Program-made: the position numbers and the translations under genes
Source: an uncultured Dehalococcoidia bacterium
GTDB taxonomy: Bacteria; Chloroflexota; Dehalococcoidia; Lucifugimonadales; CATOSD01
Direction: 5' to 3'
Assembly: GCA_951812395.1 (NCBI GenBank)
Contig: CATOSD010000001.1
Span: 1,147,108 to 1,211,107, forward strand
DNA length: 64,000 bases
Notes under the pieces: model-generated
Seen by the model: the letters and a program-made list of their open reading frames with translations, nothing else
What the model was told of the DNA's origin: nothing
Databases searched by the model: none
In this document: positions 11,238 to 24,824 of the stretch, piece after piece
Layout: every line of letters begins with the position of its first letter
Numbering within the stretch: the stretch's first letter is position 1

Positions 11238-12485
11238 ATGAATCGAGCGAGTACCAAACGACTATCAAGCCAATGGCGCGAGATGCCTCTGGGTGATGTG
11301 GTTGAACTCAAGAGAGGCTACGACCTTCCGAAGAAGAAACGAATCGCCGGCTCTGTTCCCCTAGTCTCCTCCTCAGGCATCAGTGACTATCATGCAGAGG
11401 CCAAAGTTAGAGGGCCGGGGGTTGTAACCGGCAGATACGGTACGTTGGGACAGGTGTACTTTTTACGCGATGACTTTTGGCCTCTGAACACAACCCTATA
11501 CGTTCGAGACTTTAAGGGGAACGATCCTCGATTCATCGCCTACTTCCTTGAAAGCCTTGACTTCTCTGCTTACTCAGACAAGGCTGCAGTGCCGGGTTTG
11601 AATCGTAATCACTTGCACCAGGCGTTGGTTCGCCTCCCACCCCTCCCCGAACAGCGCGCCATCGCCCACGTCCTCGGCACCCTCGACGACAAGATCGAGC
11701 TGAACCGCCGCATGAACGAGACGCTGGAGGAGATGGCGCGGGCGCTCTTCAAGTCCTGGTTCGTCGACTTCGAGCCGGTGCGCGCCAAGATGGACGGCCG
11801 CTGGCGGCGCGGCGAGTCCCAGCCCGGCCTGCCCGCCGAGCACTACGACCTGTTTCCGGACCGGCTGGTGGCGTCTGAGCTCGGCGAGATACCGGAGGGG
11901 TGGGCGGTGAAGCCGCTGGGGGGAATTGTGCAGGTGAATCCCCGAGAACCAATGAAGCGGGGCACCTTGGCTCCGTACCTCGACATGGCAGCCCTGCCTA
12001 CCTCTGGCTGCAGTCCGGATAACCCGGTCTTGAGAGAGTACAAGTCAGGTACGCGCTTCCGCAACGGCGATACTCTGCTGGCCCGGATAACTCCCTGCTT
12101 GGAAAACGGCAAGACGGCCTTTGTCCAATCCCTAGTTACAGGCACGGTGGGCTGGGGGTCGACGGAATTCATAGTGTTGCGGGCCGTTCCACCTGTTCCG
12201 CCCGAGTACACATACCTCCTAGCCCGCGACGACGGGTTTCGGGAACACGCCATCCAGAGCATGACGGGTACGTCGGGTCGGCAGCGCGTTCAGGTTGATG
12301 CATTGGCTCCTTACCCTCTACCTAGCCCGCCCGCTGAATTCTGGAATAGATTCAGCGCATTGGTCAGTCCTCAATTCGCTCAGATTGAGGTCAATCGCAG
12401 AGAATCACTTGCCCTCGCTGCCCAGCGTGCTGCGCTGTTGCCGGGGTTGGTGTCGGGGGAGATGAAAGTGGGAGAAGTTTCATAG
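11238..12485 (+). CDS. hsdS: Type I restriction-modification specificity subunit HsdS
   Basis: The roughly 415-aa protein has two target-recognition domains separated by a conserved coiled-coil spacer. The first runs to about residue 130. The spacer begins LPPLPEQRAIAHVLGTLDDK and contains NETLEEMARALFKSWFVDFE. The second domain runs from about 215 to 370 and a C-terminal helical repeat follows. HsdS fixes the bipartite DNA target for HsdM and HsdR. ATG 11238 or the GTG just before it (11235) could be the start. The stop TAG shares a base with the GTG of the next gene. The first and second domains differ, as usual, and the target sequence cannot be predicted. Confidence 0.93.
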   Translation: MNRASTKRLSSQWREMPLGDVVELKRGYDLPKKKRIAGSVPLVSSSGISDYHAEAKVRGPGVVTGRYGTLGQVYFLRDDFWPLNTTLYVRDFKGNDPRFIAYFLESLDFSAYSDKAAVPGLNRNHLHQALVRLPPLPEQRAIAHVLGTLDDKIELNRRMNETLEEMARALFKSWFVDFEPVRAKMDGRWRRGESQPGLPAEHYDLFPDRLVASELGEIPEGWAVKPLGGIVQVNPREPMKRGTLAPYLDMAALPTSGCSPDNPVLREYKSGTRFRNGDTLLARITPCLENGKTAFVQSLVTGTVGWGSTEFIVLRAVPPVPPEYTYLLARDDGFREHAIQSMTGTSGRQRVQVDALAPYPLPSPPAEFWNRFSALVSPQFAQIEVNRRESLALAAQRAALLPGLVSGEMKVGEVS

Positions 12486-13516
12486 TGGACATTAACGTAA
12501 GTGTGCGGGCTATCGAGAAACTTGTCGACTATACGGCGAGTGGAATAGGTAGTACGGCGAGCTTCTTTTTCTCTCGCATGGTAGCGCGACATGACGCTGA
12601 GGCAAAAGCCATAACTGCTGAAGGGGAAGCGGAGGTACAGCGAATCCTGACCGAAGGTCGCGCAACGTCCATCCAGATCATTGCCGCGGCGCAGGTGGAG
12701 GCGCGATCAGAGCTGATCTCTCCTCAAGCAGCACTTCAAGGAGAAGTAACAATAGGAGAGATCATAGAGCAAAGAGTGCAGTTTCAAGAGGAGAAGCGCC
12801 AAGCCAACATCGGATCTGTGGTTGCGCAGGCCGCCCATGAGCTTGGAGATAGGGAGGTCCAAGACCACGAAGTTGATCACGACTGGACAGCGCGATTCTT
12901 CAACGACGTGCAGGACGTATCCTCTGAAGAGATGCAACAGCTTTGGGCCAAAGTTCTGGCGGGTGAAGTAGAAAGACCAGGGAGCACGTCCGTTAAGACT
13001 CTCGGGATTCTTAAGAATCTAGACAAGTCCACTGCCAGCCTCTTTAGGGAGTTTTCTTCCATCTGTGTATCATTTGGGCCCGACGGAGTTAACCTCGAAG
13101 ATGCTAGAGTTCCTTTTCTAGGTGGTTACTCAGAAGGTAATGCTCTCCGCGATTATGGGTTTGGATTCGGCAAGCTGAACGTGCTTAACGAGCACGGGTT
13201 AATTGTGTCAGAATACAACTCTTGGTTGGATTACAACGCCTGTATCACTGCATGGCCAAGTGAACGGAAGGAAGGGATGTTGGTGATACCCTTCAACTTC
13301 CAGGGAAGATACTGGCTTTTGGAACCAACCAATAAGCGCAGATTGGAGCAAGAGTTTAGGTTGAATGGTGTAGCTTTGACAGAGTCAGGAAGAGAGCTAT
13401 CGAAGGTGGTGGAGGTAAGTCCAGATGAAGTCTTTGCTCATGAGCTTGAGCAGTTCTTTAGCACCCGCCAGCTACTAATGGTGCAGGTCGACACTGGCCT
13501 TCCACGTATCTCCTGA
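12485..13516 (+). CDS. DUF2806 domain protein
   Basis: The 343-aa protein begins with a helical, Ala/Glu-rich segment (about residues 35-110, probable coiled coil). A conserved block follows: DWTARFFNDVQDVSSEEMQ and LWAKVLAGEVERPGS, typical of DUF2806. The C-terminal half is an alpha/beta region ending near a possible winged helix (ALTESGRELSKVVE). Its function is unknown; such proteins turn up beside restriction and other defence genes. GTG 12485 overlaps the hsdS stop by one base, which ties it to the restriction operon. Base composition is lower in GC than hsdM or hsdR, a sign of separate origin. Confidence 0.7.
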   Translation: MDINVSVRAIEKLVDYTASGIGSTASFFFSRMVARHDAEAKAITAEGEAEVQRILTEGRATSIQIIAAAQVEARSELISPQAALQGEVTIGEIIEQRVQFQEEKRQANIGSVVAQAAHELGDREVQDHEVDHDWTARFFNDVQDVSSEEMQQLWAKVLAGEVERPGSTSVKTLGILKNLDKSTASLFREFSSICVSFGPDGVNLEDARVPFLGGYSEGNALRDYGFGFGKLNVLNEHGLIVSEYNSWLDYNACITAWPSERKEGMLVIPFNFQGRYWLLEPTNKRRLEQEFRLNGVALTESGRELSKVVEVSPDEVFAHELEQFFSTRQLLMVQVDTGLPRIS

Positions 13517-13542
13517 TTTCACGTCCTATCAACTCCATGCTA

Positions 13543-13699
13543 ATGACTACCATCAACCTAAGCCGACGCCGCACACGCCGCCCTCGACTGGCTCGCCGCC
13601 CAGGGCTGGGGCGTCGCCCACGGCCAGGACATCGCGCCCGGTTCGCCCGCTGGCGAGCGCGACCACTAGGGCCAGGTGGTGCTGGAGCGTCGGCTGCGG
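13543..13699 (+). pseudogene. Duplicated 5' end of hsdR (scar)
   Basis: Bases 13543-13699 match the first about 165 bases of hsdR (14987-15155) closely, including the stretch encoding [12 protein letters not shown] and the following QVVLERRLR. Small indels and a TAG destroy the frame. It contains no full gene. The copy lies immediately before the DUF6978/DUF1828 pair, which in turn lies immediately before the real hsdR. The cargo pair is therefore flanked by two copies of the hsdR start. Confidence 0.85.
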
Positions 13700-13755
13700 A
13701 CTCGGAGTGCCTTGCTTCGGAAACTTGTACCACGGCCAGCAGGAGATAATGGTGT

Positions 13756-14214
13756 ATGACTCTAAGTCAGCAAGAATACGACGCCATAATGGCGGACGAC
13801 ACCAAGTCCATTTCTGGAAACATAGCATGGGAACGTCGTCTCAGATCACCAGCGCGAGAGTTTACAGTCGACATTGACTCAGGTGAAGGACATCCCTTGT
13901 TTCTGAAGGGCTGGTACAATCCCTACTCCGGCAAGCTGTCGTATGCCATCATTCACCGCGGCGTAGGACGAATCTACGGTCTTGACCTGGGTGCTGACCA
14001 CCAAAATCCTGACGGTCGGTTCGTAGGAGAGAAGCACAAGAATTACTGGAAACCAGATTACCGCGACAAATGGGCCTACGTGCCACCTGATATCACGGAG
14101 ACTTGGGACCGGCCCGCAGATGTATGGACTCAGTTTTGTGACGAAGCAAATCTGACCCATCTGGGAATGATGATCCCTCCGATAGTGATTGCGCAAAGAG
14201 GATTTCTGCCATGA
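13756..14214 (+). CDS. DUF6978-like protein
   Basis: The 152-aa protein shows the DUF6978 pattern: LSQQEYDAIMAD at the start, a middle FTVDIDSGEG...SYAIIHRGVGRIYGLDLG, the HQNPDG turn, and RDKWAYVPPDI near the end. The family has no known activity; it is usually encoded next to a DUF1828 protein, as here. AGGAG at 13741-13745 precedes ATG 13756 with a 10-base spacer. Its stop overlaps the next ATG by 4 bases. The pair could be a toxin-antitoxin or anti-phage unit, which is inference from location and coupling. Confidence 0.65.
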   Translation: MTLSQQEYDAIMADDTKSISGNIAWERRLRSPAREFTVDIDSGEGHPLFLKGWYNPYSGKLSYAIIHRGVGRIYGLDLGADHQNPDGRFVGEKHKNYWKPDYRDKWAYVPPDITETWDRPADVWTQFCDEANLTHLGMMIPPIVIAQRGFLP

Positions 14215-14986
14215 ACTCTGCCGAGCTCAGCGATTCCATCGCCGCGGCACTCCCGCCCCTGTTCGTGTGCTCGCCTGCTCCACGAGAGGGCGTAAGGGTG
14301 CGAACTCCGATGCTCTACCCGGATGGAGGCGTAGTAGATTTGTTCGTCCTCGAGCGGGGCGTCGGTTACACGATCACCGATTTCGGAGAAGCCCTGGCCT
14401 GGCTTAGCCTTCAGTCGGTTAGCCTCCAGTATTCACCGAGACAGCAGGCGTTAATCAATGATGTCTGCGAGACGCTACGCATAGAGTACGTAGATGGCCA
14501 GTTGGTGCTTCGCCAGGTGGTAAAGGATGAGCTGGCGGATTCGGTACTTCGCGTCGCTCAGGCTGCGCTGCGGGTTTCTGATGTATGGTTCACCCTTCGC
14601 AACCAGGCAGTTCATGCTACGGCGGACGAGGTGGGCGAGTGGTTGCTCGGCAAGCAGATTCGCTTTGAGCGTAGAAGTAGCAGACAGGGAAGGTCCACGC
14701 GGAACTGGACCGTTGACTTTGAGATATGGGCCGATAGAAGGACGTCCCTTGTGTTCTTGCTGAATACAGGGGCTCGCGGGGCTGCCCGCCGGATTGCGGA
14801 GCACGTTTTGGCCGGTTGTGTGGACTTGAGCCATCTCAAGGTCAGCGAACCCGGCCTGGCTTTCGTCTCACTCTTCGATGACACCCAGGATGTGTGGCGG
14901 CCAGAAGACTTTCGGCTGCTTGAGGAGCATTCCCGTGTGGCTCGGTGGTCTCACCCCGATGAATTCGAGCGCATCCTGACTGCCCC

Positions 14987-14990
<4 letters not shown>
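14211..14990 (+). CDS. DUF1828 (plus DUF1829-like) domain protein
   Basis: The 259-aa protein has the DUF1828 start: [20 protein letters not shown] followed by [14 protein letters not shown], and a C-terminal half like DUF1829 that would form a second alpha/beta unit ([19 protein letters not shown]). The function is not known. It is translationally coupled to the DUF6978-like gene (4-base overlap) and to hsdR (ATGA overlap at 14987-14990). All three would therefore be made together from the restriction operon. Codon use is mixed and lower in GC than hsdR. Confidence 0.7.
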
Positions 14991-18131
<3,141 letters not shown>

Positions 18132-18416
18132 GCGTCCACAGGGCGCTTGCAAGTGCCGCGAACAGCGCGGAATGGTGGGTGGTAGGCCCCTCGTCCCAAC
18201 TCTCCTCGCCGTTTATCACGCCGGAGTTTGCCCGCTCCGCCCGCTTGCTTGCGAGACCCAATCCCGCCTCACCCATCCGACACGCATCGCCTTAGGAGGA
18301 AATATGCCCGATGCACGACGGAGGATGACCTGAAGTTGATCTTCGGAGTTGCCCCGCACACGGCGTTCTTGCGGACGCCGCACCGGCCATTGGCCGCAGC
18401 AACCAATCCACCCCAA

Positions 18417-18465
18417 GGAGACAGTCCCGGACAATGGGACGCCAGTTTCGAGCGGGACTGTCTCC
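18417..18465. promoter_or_regulatory. Perfect 13-bp inverted repeat upstream of the multi-HTH gene
   Basis: GGAGACAGTCCCG (18417-18429) and CGGGACTGTCTCC (18453-18465) are exact reverse complements with a 23-base loop, about 50 bases upstream of ATG 18517. No U-run follows, so it is not a standard terminator. A binding site for the HTH protein itself, or an RNA hairpin in the leader, are the two simplest readings. The rest of 18132-18516 shows no supported gene. Confidence 0.5.
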
Positions 18466-18516
18466 ACCCACGGGCGTGGCGGCCGTCCCGCTTCTTCATT
18501 CACAGGAGGAAGCGAC

Positions 18517-19654
18517 ATGACGACGGCAACCGCCACAACTATGACCAACCGGACGAAAACGACGGAGATACCCACGAACGAGGCAGCTCCCGCCGAGCGC
18601 AGGGGTAGGCCTGAGAGCGAACTCAGGGCTGCGGCCAGGAAGAAGGGATTCATCATGAAGGAACTGGCGGCCCTGATGGGCGTCAGCGCCAGCCACCTCT
18701 CGCAGGTCGGCACGGGCAAGAAGCCCTGGACCCCCAACCTACGGGAGAAGGCCATCGCCATGCTGGGAGAAGTCCCAGGCCAGGGCGTCGTCCACCGCCA
18801 GAATGATGTCATCAACGGCGAGAGTACCTTCATCCGGGAGCGCGCCCGCGCTCTGGGCATGACCATGCAGGATCTGTCCGACCGGTCGGGAGTGTCCTAC
18901 AGCTACCTGACGCAGGTGGCCAGAGGCCGCAGCAACATGGGCGTGAAGGTGCAGACAAGGATCGGAGTCTGCCCTGGGCGCTCCGGCCAGAGTCGCCCCC
19001 GCAAAGCTCGCCAACCGTCGGGGAGAAGTGATCGACGGCGACGGCAGCAGCTACATCCGGGAGTGCGCCCGCGCTCTGGGCATGACCATGCGGGAGCTGG
19101 CCGAGAATGTCGGCGTGTCCTCCAGCTACATGAGCATGGTGGCCAGAGGCCACAGAAGCATGGGCGTGAAGGTGCAGGCGCGGGTCGAGGCTGTGCTTGG
19201 GGGGGTGCGAGGGTCGCGGCCGCGCAGTGCCCCGACGTCGACCGGCAGTTCATCTGGGAGCAGATGGACGACCTGAACATCAGCCAGAACGAGGTGGCAC
19301 GGCGGGCGGGCATCAGCTCCGCACATCTCTCCCAGATCATGAATGGCAAGAGCACTCCGTCCGCTGTGGTCCTCAGGAAGCTGCACGGCGCGCTGTTCCA
19401 GCAGACGCAGGACCCGGAGCGGGTGATGCCCGTTGCACTAAAGGTGCTGGCCAGGGAGAAGGGTGAGCGCAGCGACATGGTGGTGCACGGCCAGGGGCGG
19501 CGCGGTGCGGGTCGGCGGTCGCGTGCCTTGGGGCGCCGAGGTGGAGTACGCCTTCCGCGGCAGGTACGACGGCACCGGGAAGGTGTCGGTGGACCACTTG
19601 GTCGCGCCGGGCTGCTCCGCACTGCTCAAGCAGCCGGAGGCGGGAACCGCGTAA
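18517..19654 (+). pseudogene. Four-repeat XRE helix-turn-helix protein, frame broken
   Basis: AGGAGG (18503-18508) precedes ATG 18517. After a Thr-rich start come four XRE-type units. The first contains MKELAALMGVSASHLSQV, the second MTMQDLSDRSGVSYSYLTQV. The third is MTMRELAENVGVSSSYMSMV and the fourth NISQNEVARRAGISSAHLSQ. Repeats two and three are close paralogues (both with RARALGMTM or CARALGMTM before and MGVKVQ after). Frame shifts are needed near 18960, at the G run 19199-19205 and near 19490. The last frame ends in a small beta-rich tail to TAA 19654. Whether real decay or assembly error, the coding pattern is strong. Tandem XRE domains suggest binding to a long or repeated operator. 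Confidence 0.7.
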
Positions 19655-20040
19655 GGGAAACAACAGCATAGACGGCTCAGACCGAGCCGCTAGTCCTAAT
19701 CTACTGGGTGCTCAGCTTTGAGCCGGAACGAGATGCCGAGCCTGTCGGCGAGGCACACTAGCCTGCACAACACAGGGTATGACACCGCAAACCATCGTGG
19801 TGTCCTACCCTGCAATTAAATGGACAATGTGTTCTTTTGTTGCCCCAAAACCCGTCGATTTTTCCTGCTCTCCGACAGCTGGTCATCGATTAAAGAACAG
19901 CAAATCTCTTTCGTTGTCGCGGCCTGTAATCCGATAGTTCCTCATGCCGCTACCGCCGCGCATGTTAGTCTGCCCAGTCTGTGTCTCGCCAGCAATTTTC
20001 CTTACGGATTGGCAATCAGTCGGTCCTGGCACGAGTATCC
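19655..20040. other. No gene recognised
   Basis: This AT-richer stretch between the multi-HTH gene and a minus-strand hypothetical gene holds only short open frames without family resemblance or ribosome sites. Nothing repetitive was seen. Confidence 0.4.
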
Positions 20041-20793
20041 TCAGACATTGATGGTATCGGCAAGGTAGTCTACTCGCGCTCCTGGGGCGATAGGGAGTGC
20101 CTCTAGTTCTGGATGGTCAAGCACTTGGTCTATGCAAGTCTTGTTTCCGCCCGCATGAGTATCGACAGAGTCTATGTCGGTTGCAACACACCAAGCCCGG
20201 TCTTCTGGCCACCAAATATTCGGCGATCGTCCCCATCTTCCCTCAGCATGTGCGTAAAACGACATGACGCTATCCAAAGAGCCCCGAAGAACCAAGTATT
20301 TCTCCCTATCTGCAATCTTAAGTTTAGTTACACTCCTAAGACAGCGGTCATCGAGGAATCCATAGCCATGCCAAAGACAGAAACAACAGCATTCGGCTGT
20401 GACAGAAAAGCGTCTCAGAACACTGACCAGAATCCGACACTTGTCTTGTAGCAGAGTTCCGAAGGATGGAGCCTGGCCCCACGGAGGTGTTTCATTCAAC
20501 CAAGGGTCCAGATTTGCGATTCGGGAGAAGCTCATCTGTGGATGGACAACCTTTTCATTCCACGCCGCAACAGTGGACCATCTCAATTGGTCCCAAGTTC
20601 CGTCGGACTTCCTGTGTTCAGCCGGGTGCAAGACCCGCGCGTAGGCTTCAAATCCGGCTGGGACTACAGATCCCACTAATTTACCCTTTGTTCTACCAGT
20701 CTCTCCTGAAGTCCAGTCCCCAAGTCGTTTCTTGACCCAGTTCGCTGGACGCACAGACTCAAGAAACTCGACGCCCTTGGGTTGATGTTCCAT
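20041..20793 (-). CDS. Conserved hypothetical protein (WWPEDRAWCVATDID motif)
   Basis: The 250-aa protein is not assigned to a named family. The C-terminal third carries SPNIWWPEDRAWCVATDID, then a Gly-Gly turn and LIDQ-like helix, LEALPIAPGARVDYLAD. This resembles uncharacterised proteins of actinobacteria that share the PNLWWP...DRAW.VATDVD pattern; that comparison is from memory and moderate. It has no signal peptide or membrane helix. ATG 20793 is on the minus strand. Its GC content is lower than in the core genes, consistent with acquisition. The gene stands alone between relics. Confidence 0.55.
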   Translation of the reverse strand: MEHQPKGVEFLESVRPANWVKKRLGDWTSGETGRTKGKLVGSVVPAGFEAYARVLHPAEHRKSDGTWDQLRWSTVAAWNEKVVHPQMSFSRIANLDPWLNETPPWGQAPSFGTLLQDKCRILVSVLRRFSVTAECCCFCLWHGYGFLDDRCLRSVTKLKIADREKYLVLRGSLDSVMSFYAHAEGRWGRSPNIWWPEDRAWCVATDIDSVDTHAGGNKTCIDQVLDHPELEALPIAPGARVDYLADTINV

Positions 20794-20850
20794 GGCCAGT
20801 TGGTCTATTTTGCCTAATTAGATAACTAATCGCAGCTTCGACAAGCCCCT

Positions 20851-21345
20851 CTAAGGACAATTGCTTACCTTTTGTCTGTTTGACGTAAGTGCATAGTATG
20901 TATTGCCGTCTGGCCCTAACATCCAATGGGCACTAACTCCTTTGTAATACGCATTTTCGCAGGGGCCGTGGGACGTTACTTCTACACTATCGCATTGAAG
21001 GCGGTCTTTGTAGCCACCTGACCCCATGGTGCAACTCCGAAACAGACTGAGAAAACACAATGGGTTTCCTTGTAGAGTTGGGTCTGTACCCACAATTCAG
21101 GCACGCGGAAATTGTGAGGACATTCCGTCCTCGCGTGTACATTTACAACCCAAGGTCCCGCGCTATCTGTTGCATGAGGGTTATCCGTTTGTCCGAAGCA
21201 ATCCCACGGGTTGTCCAAGTTGCCTGTTGTATAGTTGCCATGTGAACTCTGAGGTGAGGCTAATTCCCCGGCTTGACCAGCGTTGGCAAATTGCTCTCTG
21301 AGTTGAGCCAATTCCTCCAACGTGACGACGGTAACTTCCCGAGGG
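20851..21345 (-). pseudogene. Broken small secreted-type protein, 5'-truncated
   Basis: Two overlapping minus-strand frames make one protein pattern. The first (from about 21345) runs EVTVVTLEELAQL to VNVHARTECPHNF and LWVQTQLYKE. The second continues CTMGSGGYKDRLQCDS, then GPCENAYYKG, HWMLGPDGNTYYALTSN and a final NCP. A one-base shift near 21050-21060 separates them. The conserved cysteines and Trp/Tyr-rich end are typical of small exported proteins. No signal peptide is present because the 5' end is cut by the transposase gene starting at about 21350. The function is unknown. Confidence 0.4.
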
Positions 21346-22063
21346 TCAGGTGAATCAGCACTACGCAGGCGTTTCCCGCACTGAGAAGAGCCGGCTGCTG
21401 GACGAGGTCACTCGGGTCACAGGCCACCACCGCAAGTCGGCCGTCAGGCTGCAATCGGGCGCCAGGCCCACCCGGTAGGCCAAAAGGCGCGGCAGGCCCC
21501 CGACGTATGGGCCGTAACTGAGGGACGCCCTCCCGGGAGGTCGAGGACCGTCTGCGCGGCAAGCGGCTGGCGCCATTCATGGCCGAGTTCATCTACAGGC
21601 TCGTCGAGCACGGCGAACTCACAGTGTCTGCCGAGATGCGTGACCAGTTGAACAGCGTGAGCGCTTCAACCATCGACAGGCTCCTGCGTCCGTACAAGGG
21701 TAGCAGCCTGAGACGCCCGTTCAGCACCACCAAGCCCGGCAGCCTGCTGAAGACGGCGATCCTGATACCCACGTTCGCCGAATGGGAGGAGGACTGTTCG
21801 GTCTTCGTGGAGATAGACCTGGTGGCCCGCTGCGGCAACACCGCCGAAGGCTTCTACCTCAATACTCTAAGCACTGTGGACATAGCTACAGGATGGGTGG
21901 AGTGCCAGCCGGTATGGGGCAAGGGACTGCACAGGGTGGGAAGCGCGGTGCACAGGATGTTCCGGACACTGCCGTTCCCGCTCCTGGGCATAGACTCCGA
22001 CAACGGTTCAGAGTTCATCAACCAGCGCCTCTACTCCTGCTGTCAGCGTAACCGGATCACCTT

Positions 22064-22259
22064 GTATCTTGGTTTTGGTGTGTAACAATCACTTCACTTA
22101 GGCGGACCGGGGTGCGGCAGACCGATTTCTCCTTGGTCGTGGAAGGCCGCAAGGAAGCGAGGGTCGCCGCACCGCTCGCGAAGTAGAGCCCGAACAGTTG
22201 CCTGGGCCACCCAAGTCCGCATCTTGCAAGGACGGGCCAGTAATTCGCAGGAGGTGTTG
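22064..22259 (+). ncRNA. Candidate bridge-RNA region of the IS110 element
   Basis: In IS110-subgroup elements the left non-coding end before the recombinase gene encodes a structured bridge RNA that pairs with target and donor DNA. This 196-base gene-free left end has the right size and place. A stretch ATCACTTCAC (22088-22097) resembles the insertion target ATCACCTTCAC; whether it lies in a target-binding loop was not tested. Folding was not possible here, so the call rests on position and family knowledge. Confidence 0.35.
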
Positions 22260-23222
<963 letters not shown>

Positions 23223-23703
23223 CTTTCAAGACAGTTGCTTCACACGTTCCAGGCCCTACAGAAAGAACGACAGCACCCCACGTCGAGCAGAAAAACTGGT
23301 CTGTGGTACGACGGCTCGTCGGATAGGACGCTACACCTCAAGGCCCGCGCTCAAGCAACTCGAACGTATCTACAGCCTTGTGGGCCTATACGTCAACTTC
23401 TTCCAGCCGGTCATGAAGCTTCTGCACAAGAGCCGCAACGGGGCCAGAGTCCACTGGATACACGACTCCGCACAGACCTCCCTACCAGCGCCTCCTGGAG
23501 AACGGATGCGCTGTCCAACGAGCAGAGAGCCAACCTGCAGAGACGGTACGAACTGATCAACCCTGTGAAGCTGAAGAGAGGAATCGACCGGGCTGTTGAA
23601 GACCTCCTGAAGTTGGCTGAACGAAGAGCCCCCTCGGCAACATGAATTCTGAGGCAACGTATGGGCCTTCAGTAACACTTTTGTTTGACGCAACGGGTCC
23701 GAC

Positions 23704-24245
23704 GTGGGTGCGGTGGACGAGGTGTTGGGCGAGTCGTTCGAAGGTGTATTGGTGAGTGACTTCTACGTCGCGTATAGCCTTACCGTGGCCTCAAGCAACG
23801 CTGCTGGGCGCACCTGTTGCGGGACATCCGTGAAATCGAGGCGTTGTACCCGCAGGACGCCGGCCTGTCCCGTTGGGCCAAATCCGTGCGTCGGCTCTAC
23901 GTCAGGGCCAAGGCCGGCGCGCTGCTGGCGACCCGCGGCCGGCTGGCCATGGTGAGGCGAATGCTGTCGATGTGTCGTCCCGTCTTGAATGACCCATTGG
24001 CGCCGCAATCCAAGCTCTGCCGTCGCATAGAACGGTTCATCAAGGAGCTGTTCGTCTGCTCCTCGCATGCTCAGGTGCCGCCCGATAACAACGCGGCCGA
24101 ACGTAGCCTGCGCCACCCGGTGGTCAGCCGAAAGGTCAGTGGCAGCACTCGCTCGCCCCAGGGCACCGACAGCAGGATGGCGCTGGCATCCCTCTTTGGC
24201 TCAGGCGCGCCAATGGCCTTGACCCCCTCTCACAATGCCAAAGGA
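23704..24245 (+). pseudogene. IS66-type transposase C-terminal fragment
   Basis: The remnant begins VDEVLGESFEGVLVSDFYVAY. After a frame change near 23785 it continues LKQRCWAHLLRDIREIEALY, then KLCRRIERFIKELFVCSS and PPDNNAAERSLRHPVVSRK, ending in GTDSRMALASLFG. These are the C-terminal landmarks of IS66-like transposases, including the conserved NNAAER block. The N-terminal half and any inverted repeats are missing. The following 24246-24468 shows nothing recognisable. Confidence 0.75.
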
Positions 24246-24468
24246 TGCTCATTTCCCCTCAAGTCTGAACAGTTACTTGCGGACAGGGTTCAAGATTGGT
24301 TGCTACGCTATCACTTGCGACCGGAGAAGGTTCAGGTTCTTCGAACGTGTAGTTGTCTGTATCGACGGGTTCAACTTCTACTACGGCCTCAGATCTAGAG
24401 GCTGGTAGCGCTACTACTAACTCAATACTCGCCGACTGTCCGAGAATCTGCTGACACCTAGGCTAGTC

Positions 24469-24775
24469 TTGACGGCAGTCCGCTGTTTCACAGCCCGGAT
24501 ATCACCTGAGGCGGGCGACCCGGACAAGCCGGCGGGGCAGAGCATGTACCTAGAGGTATTGTCCACCCTTCCAGACTTGCGAATCCATTACAGGTACTAT
24601 GTGGCCAGGGAGCAACGATGTCCGAACTGTGGAGCGACTCGGAGGACATAGATGAGAAGATGACCGATGTGAACATCGCTGTGGAGTTGTTTGGCGACGC
24701 CCATGACGATTTGTTCGATACGGCGATCATCGTATCAAGGGATGGCGACCTAGCACCGCTTAAATCTGATGTTGC
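24469..24775 (+). pseudogene. NYN (PIN-like nuclease) domain protein fragment
   Basis: One frame gives FTARISPEAGDPDKPAGQS, YLEVLSTLPDLRIHYRYY and CPNCGA. Another, from about 24640, gives DEKMTDVNIAVELFGDAHDD and LFDTAIIVSRDGDLAPL. Together they match NYN-domain proteins (LabA/DUF88 type), whose acidic residues include the Asp of DVNIAVEL and of SGDSDL; here that motif reads SRDGDL. A frameshift and loss of the C-terminus after about 24775 show it is dead. Such RNases occur in defence and RNA-decay contexts. Confidence 0.65.
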
Positions 24776-24824
24776 TGTGCATATTCCATACATATTGGCC
24801 GGAAGTTTCAGCCTTGCCGCCTAC

